Shown here in pieces: positions 11,172 through 22,461 of a stretch of DNA of 64,000 nt. The stretch is taken from assembly GCA_008360955.1 (NCBI GenBank), contig LUCM01005822.1, forward strand, positions 171,053-235,052. Reading direction: 5' to 3'. The stretch comes from Fasciolopsis buskii. Taxonomy: Eukaryota; Platyhelminthes; Trematoda; Plagiorchiida; Fasciolidae. The translations under genes and the position numbers were made by a program. Positions within the stretch are counted from its first letter, which is position 1. The number at the start of each line of letters is the position of its first letter. The notes beneath the pieces were generated by a model. It saw only the letters and a list, made by a program, of their open reading frames with translations, ran no database searches and was not told the DNA's origin.

Positions 11172-11992
11172 GTTATATGCACCAAATAAGTAGGCAAAAC
11201 AAATTGTTTTGGCAAAATATCAAAAATTTATCTTGAAATTCCTGTTTTTCATTCGTCGAAACGTTTTGGCTAATTTTTTCATATTACCGCCTGCTCTTGT
11301 GATTCAGCCTGTGTGCTATAAACGCAAACAATTGTGGCTTTTCTCGTCTGCCATACGGACTGCTGAGTTGCATCAGTCTGGTTAATCTTGCATTTTCCGG
11401 CTTTTAGTGACTTGAAGATAAGTTATAATTCTTCAGAGGTGCAGTTAATTTTCGGTCTGATTTCTTTTAAACCATTTGGAAACCGCTTCTTAGATTCAGA
11501 AATGATTTGTATAACTTGATTTCCGTTTTTTTTTCAATGTGAAGTCTCAAATTAAACCCCATTTATTTCCACATCTGAGAGGTATTGTCTCCTAAATCCG
11601 TACAACCGAGCAAGTTAATCAGTCCACAAAAATGATACGTATTTTGTTTCACCGAATTTGTTACTAGTCGACCGAGGGTCACGATATCTGAAGAAGAAGA
11701 GACGTGGTATATTGTTAAATGAATTTTTTTCAAAAAATAATTTTTTTCTGTTTCGATCTTTTGATATATCCGACAGAAGATAGGCAGACGCGAAAAGTTA
11801 GTTACAACCCTGCGGCCAACGAAAGCCAAACTGTAGGTCATTTCCAAAGCTTTCGTCGTACTTAGGCTACCTGCAGAGAAGTCATCTATCAGTAGGGGTC
11901 GATCACTGTGAGCTAACGGAACGTAACCGTGCAAATCAGTGACGGATAGGTGCAACATCATGTGGTGAAGTTCAACAAACCGTTCAGAGCCT
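11172..11992. other. Anonymous AT-rich sequence
   Basis: The only item of note is a 132-codon minus-strand frame, 11961-11563, starting MMLHLSVTDLHGYVPL. It resembles no family I know, and its length is within what chance gives across 64 kb in six frames. Confidence 0.3.
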
Positions 11993-12190
11993 TCCCGGTA
12001 GCGTAATGGCTAAGGCGTTCGACTTGGAATCGTTCATTTCGGGTTCTCGTCCCAGTTGGGGCGCGGTGGATGTGCACTGCTGATGATTCCTAACAAGGAT
12101 GAAACAGCTGTACAGTGCTTCCATGGTTTCTTTATGGTGAGTTGAGCGATGATATCACATGTTGAATTATTTCATGAAAGCTAAACTGTT
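11993..12190 (+). mobile_element. tRNA-derived SINE, copy 1
   Basis: A tRNA-like head has an A-box-like TAGCGTAATGGCTAAGG at 11999-12015 and a B-box-like GGGTTCTCGTCCC at 12041-12053, the spacing of an internal RNA polymerase III promoter. It is followed by a tail whose stretch 12063-12171 matches 47658-47760: both contain GGAT-TGC-CTG-TG, then TAACAAGGA, then a GTG-TTCATGGTTTCTT block. The shared tail in two distant places shows that this is a dispersed element and not a functional tRNA gene. Ends are approximate and no clear target-site duplication was found. SINEs depend on a LINE for retrotransposition; the partner is unknown. Confidence 0.65.
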
Positions 12191-14192
12191 GAATGTCTTT
12201 GTCACCACTTATATAGATGCATTCTTACGAAATTAAGTTTCATTTCACTATTTTTAAATAAGTATATTTAACTCATATTGCATGTGGGAAACAGATACAT
12301 AGACAGAAAACGGCTAAATGGGATACCTGCTTGCGTAGGCAGTATCGGAAATTTTCTGAAATAGATTTCCCGAAATGGCTGTTCATTGTGAGGTACATGC
12401 CATAACAGCGTCCGAGGCGGACCCTGGGCAGCTTCCCCGAGTATCCTTGAATGCGTAACACTGGCCGGATGCATCCGCTTCTCGGCTGGCATCGTCACGT
12501 TTTTACAGTTTGCCTTTTGGGTGACATCTGCGTAATCGCTGCGGTAGACTACGTCCAAAAACCATGGTATGAAAAAATATAACCCATTGTTCACTTACAG
12601 ATAGTTTTCCATTCAGGGCAGTCAATTCGTGTGCCCCCTTATTTTCATCTGATCAAGGAAAGATGTCGTCATCTGAGATAAGAAATCAACTATATGCCTC
12701 CGAACACTGGGTCAAGAAGTTTTACCTTAGAACTTATTTCGAGTATAAAAAATGATCTGCCCACTGAAAGTCATTCTTTCTGCCCCACAAGTTGGCTGCA
12801 CGACTGCCAATTGCAAGGTCACAGCTTCGTCTTCTAGCTACCTAGTTGCACACTGCACCCTCGGTCACTTGAATTTAAAAAATGCTTACCTGAGGCATGT
12901 TCGTTTTGGATTAACTATTGGGGTGGAATTTCAGTGTCACAAATTGAAAATCCATCTGCAGAAAGCTGATAAGATAGTTGTGATATACATTGCTGTGGCG
13001 AAATGAATTTGCTGACAGTACTCTTCAGTATCTTCATCGATGACCTTGGTGCCTAACATGCCCTGTCATCAGACTCCATGGGTTGCTTTTCCGCAGGAGA
13101 CACGCTTTCGTCACTTCCACGGCACGTAAACCCACTGGATTTCAACAAACGTTCAACTTGCAACCATGAGAAGAAAGCGAAATGACTTATCTGCACACCT
13201 GTTTACAACTGACTTTGATATGTGACAAAGACACTTTTGAAAATACCCCAAACACCCTTTGCGACTTTGTGACCTGATTGTAGTTGTCCCAAAGTAGCTG
13301 TTCATATGTAAAATATTTTAGCATATTGATTGGTCGAAGCGCTCTGGATATTTCATAGTTAACCGCTAGAAGTGTCCCATCTCTTTCAAATCTCCGTGAT
13401 TATTATGATTAAAATAGACGATAATGTACGCATTCCATTTTTTACGTGTACACGATTCACACCGGCAACAGATGCTTTTCCCACAGGCCAAATGACCCGA
13501 AATGCCCAAAAAAGTTAAAACTAGGGAATTAAACTGACTTGTCACGAAGGTCATTTGTATGCACGTTGTATGATTGTATTATCCCAGTTTCATCCGTTCG
13601 TAGCTTTCCAGTTGTTGAGCTACCAGTGCTGGGCCCATGTCATCTTCGCAAATGAGAGTCAAAAGTATTTTGTTTGATGAGTCATCAGGAAAAATGATAT
13701 CCTTAATCACTGCCACCATGGACCGTGCATCGGTTGCAACCGCAACAAACTCATGTGATGGTTCATCTATCTGATCAAAGCTTCACCTGGTCCATCGAAT
13801 ATGACACTTGAGAGTGTCAGGCCAACCATTTGAAAATTATGACAAACGTAAATCCTTTGAATTAGAAGAGTTTCTATTCCACCGATCAAATAATCGACGC
13901 ACTCCTATATTTCTGCTGGTTTGGTCATTTCTCAACAGAGGCCAGTAGTGAACTCCGGTAAAGGACGAGGTAAATGACGGCACCTAAAAAGGAAATCCTT
14001 TTTGATGAAACTGCATGAGCAGATGTTCTAGAGGTATGTCGATGATTTGATTAAGCGTAAACAGCATGTGGTTGTCCAGTTCGACGCGGAAAGTTTAGCA
14101 ATAGGTGTGGATAAGCAAGCTATTTCGACTAGGTCTCAAAAACTATTCCGGGCAATACTTGCAGTGATACGTGATCCGAAGTGACTGATAAA
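12191..14192. other. Anonymous sequence between SINE and inverted repeat
   Basis: This holds short open frames only, for example 12594-12268 on minus (108 codons) and 12752-13006 on plus (84 codons), neither with recognisable motifs. GTATGT at about 14033 looks like a good 5' splice site, but the preceding frames are closed. Confidence 0.3.
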
Positions 14193-14755
14193 GTAGTCGC
14201 AGTACTTTCCAGCCGATCTAAAATGGATTCAGCACTTGACCACTCGTATACTTTTGGGTAGGAAAGTACCGAAAATTCATCCAGCCCATGACTTCAGTCC
14301 GGCTTCAATGCCAAATTTTAATTCCTTGGTTGATGGCGTAATTTGGTCTGGTTAGGTTTGTTGTGCAATCGAGATTACGAACGAACAAATATCGTCATGG
14401 CGTAGATTCTCTTAGATTCGCAGAGCCAGTTGTTCATTTTGCCCTCCAACAATCTTATTCTATGCAATTATGGGTTAACATTATCAATGACAAATACAAA
14501 AGGAGCTTTAGTTGGGCGACCTCTTCTTTTCAATCTGCCTCCCAATACAACGTAGATTTGGATTAGCGAACCACCTGTTCATTTCTTGAAATCGGAACAG
14601 GAGAAAAACGACATTCTAGAAGACGAACAAATTATGATCACATGTGTTGTTACTTTGCCATTCCTGTCATGTTTCAACGTAATTACTCAGGAGCACTTGT
14701 AAGGGTGATGAAAGGGGGAAAATCCTAGTGGATATGCAACTCATAAACAATACGG
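14193..14755 (+). repeat. Left arm of 563-bp perfect inverted repeat
   Basis: Comparing line by line, every base of 14193-14755 appears as the reverse complement in 15071-15633, with paired coordinates always summing to 29,826, so there is no indel and I saw no mismatch. A 67-codon open frame (14363-14566, starting MQSRLRTNKYRHGVD) occurs identically in both arms; it is probably incidental. Outside base 14193 the match decays within a few bases (one mismatch, then a short gapped similarity TGATAA / CAGTGATA). Confidence 0.92.
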
Positions 14756-15070
14756 GAAACTGCCTGGACAGTGCAATTGAAACACTCTGAATACATACAA
14801 GTTCCGGTTCCAAATGATCTCCGATGTGAACGCCTTCCATTGCTATCAGTCACTCGAGGAAAAAAGATCATAGCGATAATTTTCTGTCACACGCAGTGGA
14901 AGACACTAATTTGACAGTGTGTTCGATAATGACCTGATGGATTCGGTCGCGGTTGAGCGGAAACCTGGTACATGTTCCAGCCACAAGCGATTTTCCATCC
15001 CGAAAATGATGCTAAGCAAACTGGCCGGGCACTACGATTGCCTAAAATTTTGGACGAACAAGGAAATGAT
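14756..15070. other. 315-bp spacer of the inverted repeat
   Basis: This single-copy spacer lies between the arms. It contains a 60-codon frame beginning at 14919 (MFDNDLMDSVAVERKPG), which runs into the right arm. No promoter, tRNA-like or transposase motif was seen. Confidence 0.8.
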
Positions 15071-15633
15071 CCGTATTGTTTATGAGTTGCATATCCACTA
15101 GGATTTTCCCCCTTTCATCACCCTTACAAGTGCTCCTGAGTAATTACGTTGAAACATGACAGGAATGGCAAAGTAACAACACATGTGATCATAATTTGTT
15201 CGTCTTCTAGAATGTCGTTTTTCTCCTGTTCCGATTTCAAGAAATGAACAGGTGGTTCGCTAATCCAAATCTACGTTGTATTGGGAGGCAGATTGAAAAG
15301 AAGAGGTCGCCCAACTAAAGCTCCTTTTGTATTTGTCATTGATAATGTTAACCCATAATTGCATAGAATAAGATTGTTGGAGGGCAAAATGAACAACTGG
15401 CTCTGCGAATCTAAGAGAATCTACGCCATGACGATATTTGTTCGTTCGTAATCTCGATTGCACAACAAACCTAACCAGACCAAATTACGCCATCAACCAA
15501 GGAATTAAAATTTGGCATTGAAGCCGGACTGAAGTCATGGGCTGGATGAATTTTCGGTACTTTCCTACCCAAAAGTATACGAGTGGTCAAGTGCTGAATC
15601 CATTTTAGATCGGCTGGAAAGTACTGCGACTAC
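15071..15633 (-). repeat. Right arm of 563-bp perfect inverted repeat
   Basis: This is the reverse complement of 14193-14755. The inner boundary is sharp: base 15070 does not pair with 14756. The outer boundary is nearly sharp, with GTTATCA after 15633 corresponding loosely to TGATAA on the left side. Confidence 0.92.
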
Positions 15634-17090
15634 GTTATCATATATCACTGAACATTTGGCATAAACGGGCATGGTGAATTTGAGTTTAGTTTTTGTTGTT
15701 GATGATTTCGACACAGAATCTTACTGATCGCGATGTTATCAACCAAAATTAAAGTGATGAGCAACCTGAGCTCATTGTGTATTTTGCAATGAATTTCGTC
15801 GCTGGTACTCCAATAATCTGTAACATAATTGTTTCACAATTCATTTGCAAAATTTTCCCCTCCTGGCCGGAGCATGTACAACCGTGAGATGAATCAAATT
15901 GCGGACAGGAATCGTCTTTCTAATCTTCACTCCTCTTCAGCGTTTCCCCTTAATGCAGTAGTAAATGCTACCCGTAAGTGTTCTGTGTACATCCGGAGGT
16001 TTGTCGCGTTTGATTCATTATTATGTGGTACACGTATGCTATCTTTCTGCAGAATAATCCATCGAAGATCAGCGAAGATACATGGCAATCATTACTGCTG
16101 GTAAAACTGATCCACTGACTAAAATCGAATGTTTGAGTCCATGATCTTGTGCGATAGTTATCCTTGATTGTGATTTTAATCAAGCCGTTCCAAACGGGAG
16201 TTCTTTAATAACAGTAAACATGGTCAAAACGTCAGCAAATTACCGATAGGAGTGCGCTAATAAAATTACACTATTCACAAAAAAACGACAGCTGTGTTCG
16301 TTTCAAGTAAAAAGAAATTTTCTGGCATTTGCCTTGTGTACTGGATTGCTAGCTTGTCGCTGTTCATCACACTTAAATTCAGCATTTTTTCAAAATATAT
16401 ATCATGGAATTTGAATCATTAAGTATTTGCAGACGTCTGACATGTCATCACAAATCTTTTCTTCTCAGAAAAGACATTCATATAACCAATCTGCCTCCTA
16501 TTAAATTGCCTTTACAGCTGCGTTTGTATATTCGTTTTGAGCATAGTTTGTGTCTCATCAGTAACTTCTGCAATATAGTAAATTGACATTATTGTCACGT
16601 GTTGGGTTTTGGTCCCAGCCTGCGAGATTTCTGGTCCTGATTTATCCTTTGACTTTGGCTTCTGAGGTACATCCGGTGAATATTTCTTAATTTAATCCAG
16701 ACATACTGATTGCGTTACTGGTTCTTTCCCACACTGTCCTACTATACATCACGTTGTTCTACTTTTTTCTTATTAACTACTGTAAGCACGGAATTGGTCC
16801 AACAATGATTAGTCCTCTAACCCATCAGGATCCAAACCGAAGCATGGGCACAATCTACGCATTTTCACCTAGTGTATTCTACCAGCTGACCTACAAAGGT
16901 TTAGTGATTTACTTTTCGGTGAAAATTGTTTGCACTACACTTTGTCGCTTGGTTTTGATTTCTTCACAGCCTGTTGATTTACTTCGTTTTATCGAGCACA
17001 AGGTTTGTACAATTCTACTGGGTCCGCACGTTCCAAAGATTTTGACTTCGACTCACGCGTGTAGCTGGGATATGTCTGGCGTGGTTTGTT
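15634..17090. other. Anonymous sequence, right flank of the inverted repeat
   Basis: A 139-codon plus frame (16754-17173, starting MFYFFLINYCKHGIG) is the longest here. It has hydrophobic patches but no recognisable family and overlaps the repeat-like unit that follows, so I do not call it a gene. Confidence 0.3.
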
Positions 17091-17099
17091 TTCACGTAC

Positions 17100-17460
17100 A
17101 TCTTTGGTACCATGATGCGTACAATAATCCCGTCACAAGTGAGCGCTGGTTCGAGTCCTCGCTGTTCTTTTGACTGGGGAGACTACACCAGCCTTGGATT
17201 CAGAACTTGATAGGCGGCAACTCGGGAGTTGGGGTACCAGAGGCCTCCAAAAAGGCTACAGTAAGCCGTTTTCCGACATCTTACTTACGGGTCCGTGGTT
17301 ATCCATCAAAAACATATAGACGCAATGGATCCACCAGAGCGAGATGTTCGCCTTTGGAATGCCAGACTGGGATTTCAGTGGGAGTCTACCAGCATTCACT
17401 TTACCATCTTCTGTGTTTTTCTGCAATCACGGCCAAATCACCAGGAATCCCAATCTGAAT
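17100..17460 (+). repeat. Repeat-like unit with Pol III B-box
   Basis: GGTTCGAGTCC at about 17149-17159 is a perfect match to the eukaryotic Pol III B-box. It is followed by about 300 bp of higher-GC sequence (GACTGGGGAGACTACACC, later GGGTCCGTGGTTATCC) that differs in texture from the surroundings. An A-box at the correct distance upstream is not convincing. I infer a tRNA-derived dispersed repeat or SINE. No second copy lies in this window. Confidence 0.35.
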
Positions 17461-19788
17461 GGCTTAATTGGGTCTTGTTTATAATCATGCGCAACGTGAT
17501 TCCCCTGATGCGGACACGTCTAGGTAAACACAATTTTCCGTGTAACTTTTTATTTGTGCTTTACTTTACTACCTACGACTTAGCATAAGTTCGTCAGATT
17601 TAGTAAGAAATAGGTTTCGTTGTTGCCCAATTCTAAACATTCTTACCATAAGTCTAAGCGCACATGTCCTTCTTATAAAATAGATCGAAAAACAGTCGAA
17701 GTAAAATACATAAGTTTGACTGATTACGACAATATGCTGGCTTCCTAAGTTTCCACCCCAGGCGTGACCATGCCAAGTGACAGTTTAGCAGACGTACTAT
17801 GGAAAACATTCTGAAGTTATCATATTTTCCCCATTCCATAATCACACAGTAGGGTGCTGCGATTTTTCTCTAGCACAATTTCATTCTGCTAGGTTTCCTC
17901 TAATATACAAGTAGGGGCACTTATCACAGCCTTTCGGATTATTTTGGCTTCTTGGCTCAATTCATTTACTACTCGTGGGAACTCTAACGAAAAACCGATG
18001 GCTGGCTCAAAGCAGAATTCGTTCGTCACTTGCAGAAAATAAATTTTGAACGTCAGCGAAGAGAACTGTTGCTGTTAGCTTGAACACAACTTGTTTGGAT
18101 ATGCTAACAAACAACACCATCCTTTCAAAGTTTGCCCAAAAAGGACGGAAGGGCACTGGAACATTCCTTGAGTGAAGCAATAAAATCTGTGCTTGCACAT
18201 GGCATGCCTTAGCTTCAGTCTGTTCATAACCAACGGTACCCACATTATTATACAATTTTGAGCTGGAAGGTTTCATTTGAACGTAGAATATTTGGCGATT
18301 TGATTGACGCTTGCGTGTGTGTGTGAACCTGAACGACGGTGAAGATAATGCTTATTGCGTCCAACATACACTTTGAGGAAACCTGCAGAACAGTATACGA
18401 TACTCTGACGGACACCGTGAATAGTCCATTGCGGACATTTGTGGAAACACGAATAAATGAGCACTATATTCTTGATTTTAATGTGCAAATGTACAACAGT
18501 GCGTTGGAAATATTATCCAACTTGGTTTAACTTTTTGCTCACCCAAGCAGAACAGAAGAAAACTCAAGGGACTCTTTAGAAGTGCAAACCACATTTTCCC
18601 CATCTATTCTAAATTTCATCGCGGTCGGTGAATTCCGATTAGGGAGACACATTTTTATTTTTTTCACCAGCAACTAAGTACAAAAGCACTAAAACTTGAG
18701 TATAGGTGAACACAGGTTTGTTAAAGTGGAGCTGTATGGTAATCGCAATCTAAATAAGATTCAAAACGTAAATAAGAAAGCCGGGTGTCCTGAGTGAAAC
18801 CCAGTAACATAAGGAAATATGTTGCTTGCCCCAAGGAAGGTATGCCTACCGAATAGCATTACCAGAATATCAATGTTAGTGGCATTATGTATCGATGCAG
18901 TTCTATGTAAATGTTATTTTACGCGGAAATGTCCTAGATTTCCTACTGGAGAACAGACCGAACTTTACTCATACCCTAGCCAAATGTTTCTTAGTCGCGA
19001 AAATAGAGTAATAAAGCGAATTGGAGGCTTTTTCAAAGTAAAATATTTTAAAACTGAATGTTGGTTGGCCAGATCAACAGAGATTCTGAGAATCAATTTT
19101 TCAAACAGAAACATGCTATTCAGATGTGTGCTAAAAAAACGGAAAGAGGGCACGTGATTGGTTGATTGGCTACTAACCAAAACAAAACATTAATTGGTAC
19201 CGTTAGTTGTCACGTGACAGATAAAGCAATATAATAACAGCAAACCAGTAGAAGATAGACAATTTTGTCAAAAGCTTGTTTATTAGTCAGCTTATTGAAG
19301 CCGAATTTTGCGAAAACTCTTTAAGCTGTTCGCTAATTTATAGTGTAAACAGTGGTGTTTTACTATATTTCAACTTCGGCCCGGTGTTCCACTATCTGTT
19401 CTCAGTGGGGAAATCCAGAACGTTTCAACAGAGTCAAAGAAGTTTCGAAGTAATTTCTGGAGTGCAATCGTTTGGATTGAGCAATACTTAAGCAAAAGCT
19501 GAAGCACCAATTACCGGCAACTTGGCCCAGTGTCCAGCCGGGAATACAACCTTTTGGTAGATACATCAACCAAGCTTTCCATTTGCATTTGTTTACTGGT
19601 AAAGTTTTTCCAACTATCGTTTAGTTTTCTGGCTAATTACATTAATTGATTCACTCGAAAATGATGCATTCATAGTGAAGTTTGTGATGTTTGACGGTTT
19701 TGTAATGTGCTAACTCGCTAACCGGTCACTGGTATTCGTAGCCTGTAATCGGCCTAAGCATATTTAATCGTCCGTTTTGGTGACATTA

Positions 19789-19836
<48 letters not shown>

Positions 19837-20630
19837 TATATATATACGCAAAATATTTGCGGCAAACAGGACATGAGCAACTGCCGTCAGAATGAATTCC
19901 CGACACATTGAAATGTCGCAGCTGCAACACGTTAGTCGAAACCCATGTCGGAGCAAAATCCTTCATCTCAAATTGTTTCCAAATTTAAAGAAAGTCTTCC
20001 GCTGGTCCTACAATTAGCCGTTTGCGATTGATGCTGGGAGATAAATTACCTATAATGTAGTTCTATAAATGATCAGTTCTCTTCTTGACTAAAAGCCCGT
20101 ATTTATTTTCATTATGGACAAGTTTCAAAGGAATTACAGTGGACTTTGTAACTGACAACTGTGTCATCCCTAGTACAAAGGGGACGTTCGAGGGGCTCCG
20201 AAGTGCTCACTTTGATGGCCCGACGGCTTATGATCATCCTTTTCGTCATTCTCATAATGTATTGACTCCACACTGGACGTATTTGCCTACAATTGAATTT
20301 TGGATCTTACCTCTTGATAATTAGTCCTATTTTTTCCTTAAGTATTGTTAAATAGATAACATCACGACATATAACGTCCTGTATATTTACGTAACAACAG
20401 GGTTTTTAACTGAATATATGCCGTAGGTAAGTCTGACAGGATTCCAGCTACAATTAAAACGTTCGCTTAAAGTTGCAACTTGGAATGCAAAAATTGTGGA
20501 TAAAAATAACTTGATGCGCAAGCAAACAAAATAGTACCGACATTGAAATGCAATTCAATCAACACTTTACTTTCCCACTTCAGTACGCTAGCTAAGTTTG
20601 AAATTGATCTGTGTTTATTTCGGGTGTCAG
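17461..20630. other. Anonymous sequence with microsatellite
   Basis: Mostly AT-rich. Unassigned open frames include 18819-19157 on plus (112 codons, MLLAPRKVCLPNSITR) and 20085-20324 on plus (79 codons). Neither has recognisable motifs or convincing splice context. Confidence 0.3.
19786..19847. repeat. TA-dinucleotide microsatellite
   Basis: About 60 bases of almost pure (TA)n, interrupted at TGTA, TACATA and AAGTA. Confidence 0.95.
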
Positions 20631-20995
20631 GCGGAGCCAGATTGTGCGTAAATTGAGAAAACTACTTACGCACTATGCCGATTCAAGTCAAGCTGATGTC
20701 GTCGAATTTGGGATGCACAGTGCGTAAGTGGATTTCCCGTTGTAAATTACGAAATCCTTAAAAAACCGACTTTACTTTTGAACCGATCGATTTCAGCTGT
20801 AAAATGATCGTTGCATTAACGGTTTGGAATAATGTTCGGAATGAATTTAAATACTCAATTACGATACAATGTATGCCTTGGAAATACTCATTCGCCAAAA
20901 ATAGGATCATCCGTAGAAGTAATAATGAGCCGATGTCTCCGTTAACTCCGGCAACTATGCGCAAGAAGGGTCCTAAAAGAATAAATTGGGAATAG
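20631..20995 (+). CDS. Candidate two-exon 3' end of an unknown gene
   Basis: Exon 20631-20723 follows a TTTATTTCGGGTGTCAG acceptor and ends at a GTAAGT donor. It reads SQIVRKLRKLLTHYADSSQ, then ADVVEFGMHSA, and leaves in phase 2. The intron is 73 bp and ends GATCGATTTCAG. Exon 20797-20995 enters in the matching phase and reads CKMIVALTVWNNVRNEF and onwards, finishing with a basic tail (KKGPKRINWE) at a TAG. Both splice sites are near consensus and the phase fits. No family is recognised, no 5' exon was found, and a chance origin cannot be excluded. Confidence 0.32.
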
Positions 20996-22461
20996 AGACT
21001 GTCTTTGATATAGGTTTCCCGTGATAAGCGAAGGAGGAACCGACTGTTACTTGCACCTTCTTTCTATTATATATATATTTATATACCTAGATATATCAGT
21101 TAATTTTTGATAACACGATTATTGGGCAACTTTTGTCCGCCCTTAGTCCAGTGCAGTACACGCTTGCTGGGTTTCGAAAACAGATTAATCAAGCAGATGG
21201 TCACTCCGGGTTATGAAAAATAAACCATGAAGGAGATAATCCGACAGTATAGATGACTGTTACTGTTTAGTAAATGGAGGGAAACATGTCACCTCCATTA
21301 AATTTCGTAAACATCAATCTCATTGTCCATTACCTCGATGGTTATGTAGACAAGACAAGCCTACCATCTCATATAATCAAAAGCTTCTAATTTTGTACTC
21401 CACAAATATGAAATACTTGGTACAACAGAGAATAAAACTAACTGCTTGCTGAACGATTCTATCATATGACAAACCAAAGTTTGGAAATTGGTCCTGAAGG
21501 ATTGCCGTTTGAAAGCAATTTTCCGCAGAGTTGAAACGGTGCGTGCGTCTCACTCTCATTTTATATGCACCTGATATAGACAGTAGATGTGTGCATGAAT
21601 GATTAACTGCAAAGGTTGTTTGCGGGCAGCTATTCAAGTCAGGGACAATCTGTGTCAGTGGGAGCAGTTGCGAGAATGGTTGTGTGCTTCTGGAGAGAGA
21701 TTTTGCTCCCACCTGTATGTACGGCATTACTCACAGACGAAAGACATCCACAAATCATATTTGTGTTTCGAGAACCGGCTGCCCATCTGCGCACATACTC
21801 GGTGATTTGAATTAGATTCTGGAGCGAAAATCAACGTCACAGTGTACAATCAAAGAAATGATTAAGCAGGAAAGTGACGGTAAAAAAACATGCATTCGAA
21901 TACTTTCATTTAAAAATTGGCTCAGGATCGCGCATTTTATTCACCTAATACGAGAATTTTTAAAGACCGAAAGTCACCTCAATTATGACAGAATAGGAAA
22001 ACTACCGGGGAAGCAGAAAGTAAAACGAAATTATCTGATGTAATTTGTGCAAAACTTCCAACAGTTACAACGTCTCCTGTACTGCTTGCTGGACTGGACA
22101 ACCATAACCACTTGGGACACAAGTGAAAGTTTTGGCTAAAAAGAAATAACACTGTTAGGTAGTTTACTGGATTGAAAAGCGAACGAGCTGACTGTTGGAG
22201 CGTTTCCGTAAACGCCTCAAAATTACGACTCTGAGGGAAACCAGAGTATGTTCCTGTGGTGATTTACTGATTACCAAAGCCTACGATCAAGTTTCACTCG
22301 GGGCTAACTTCTTTTCCAGTAGGCAAAACGGAACGTAAAAGAGAAATCATAAAAAAGTAGCTGAATGGTGGAAATGAAAGTTTTCATGTCTAGTTATATT
22401 TTTTAATTAGTTTCAACCTGTTCCATTTACGTGCTGTTTTGGGTTCGTGCTATAGATAAGG
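20996..22461. other. Anonymous sequence
   Basis: A 116-codon minus frame (21727-21377) and overlapping plus frames (21599-21810) show no recognisable motif. Nothing else was identified. Confidence 0.3.
21067..21100. repeat. Short AT-rich microsatellite
   Basis: An imperfect run of TATATATATATTTATATA followed by ATATATC. Confidence 0.7.

Noticed and set aside
11563..11961. 132-codon minus-strand open frame
   Set aside because: No recognisable domain. Frames of this size are expected several times by chance at this composition.
16754..17173. 139-codon plus-strand open frame with hydrophobic patches
   Set aside because: No family motif, no start or splice context, and it runs into the B-box repeat unit. 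Length is within chance for six frames over 64 kb.
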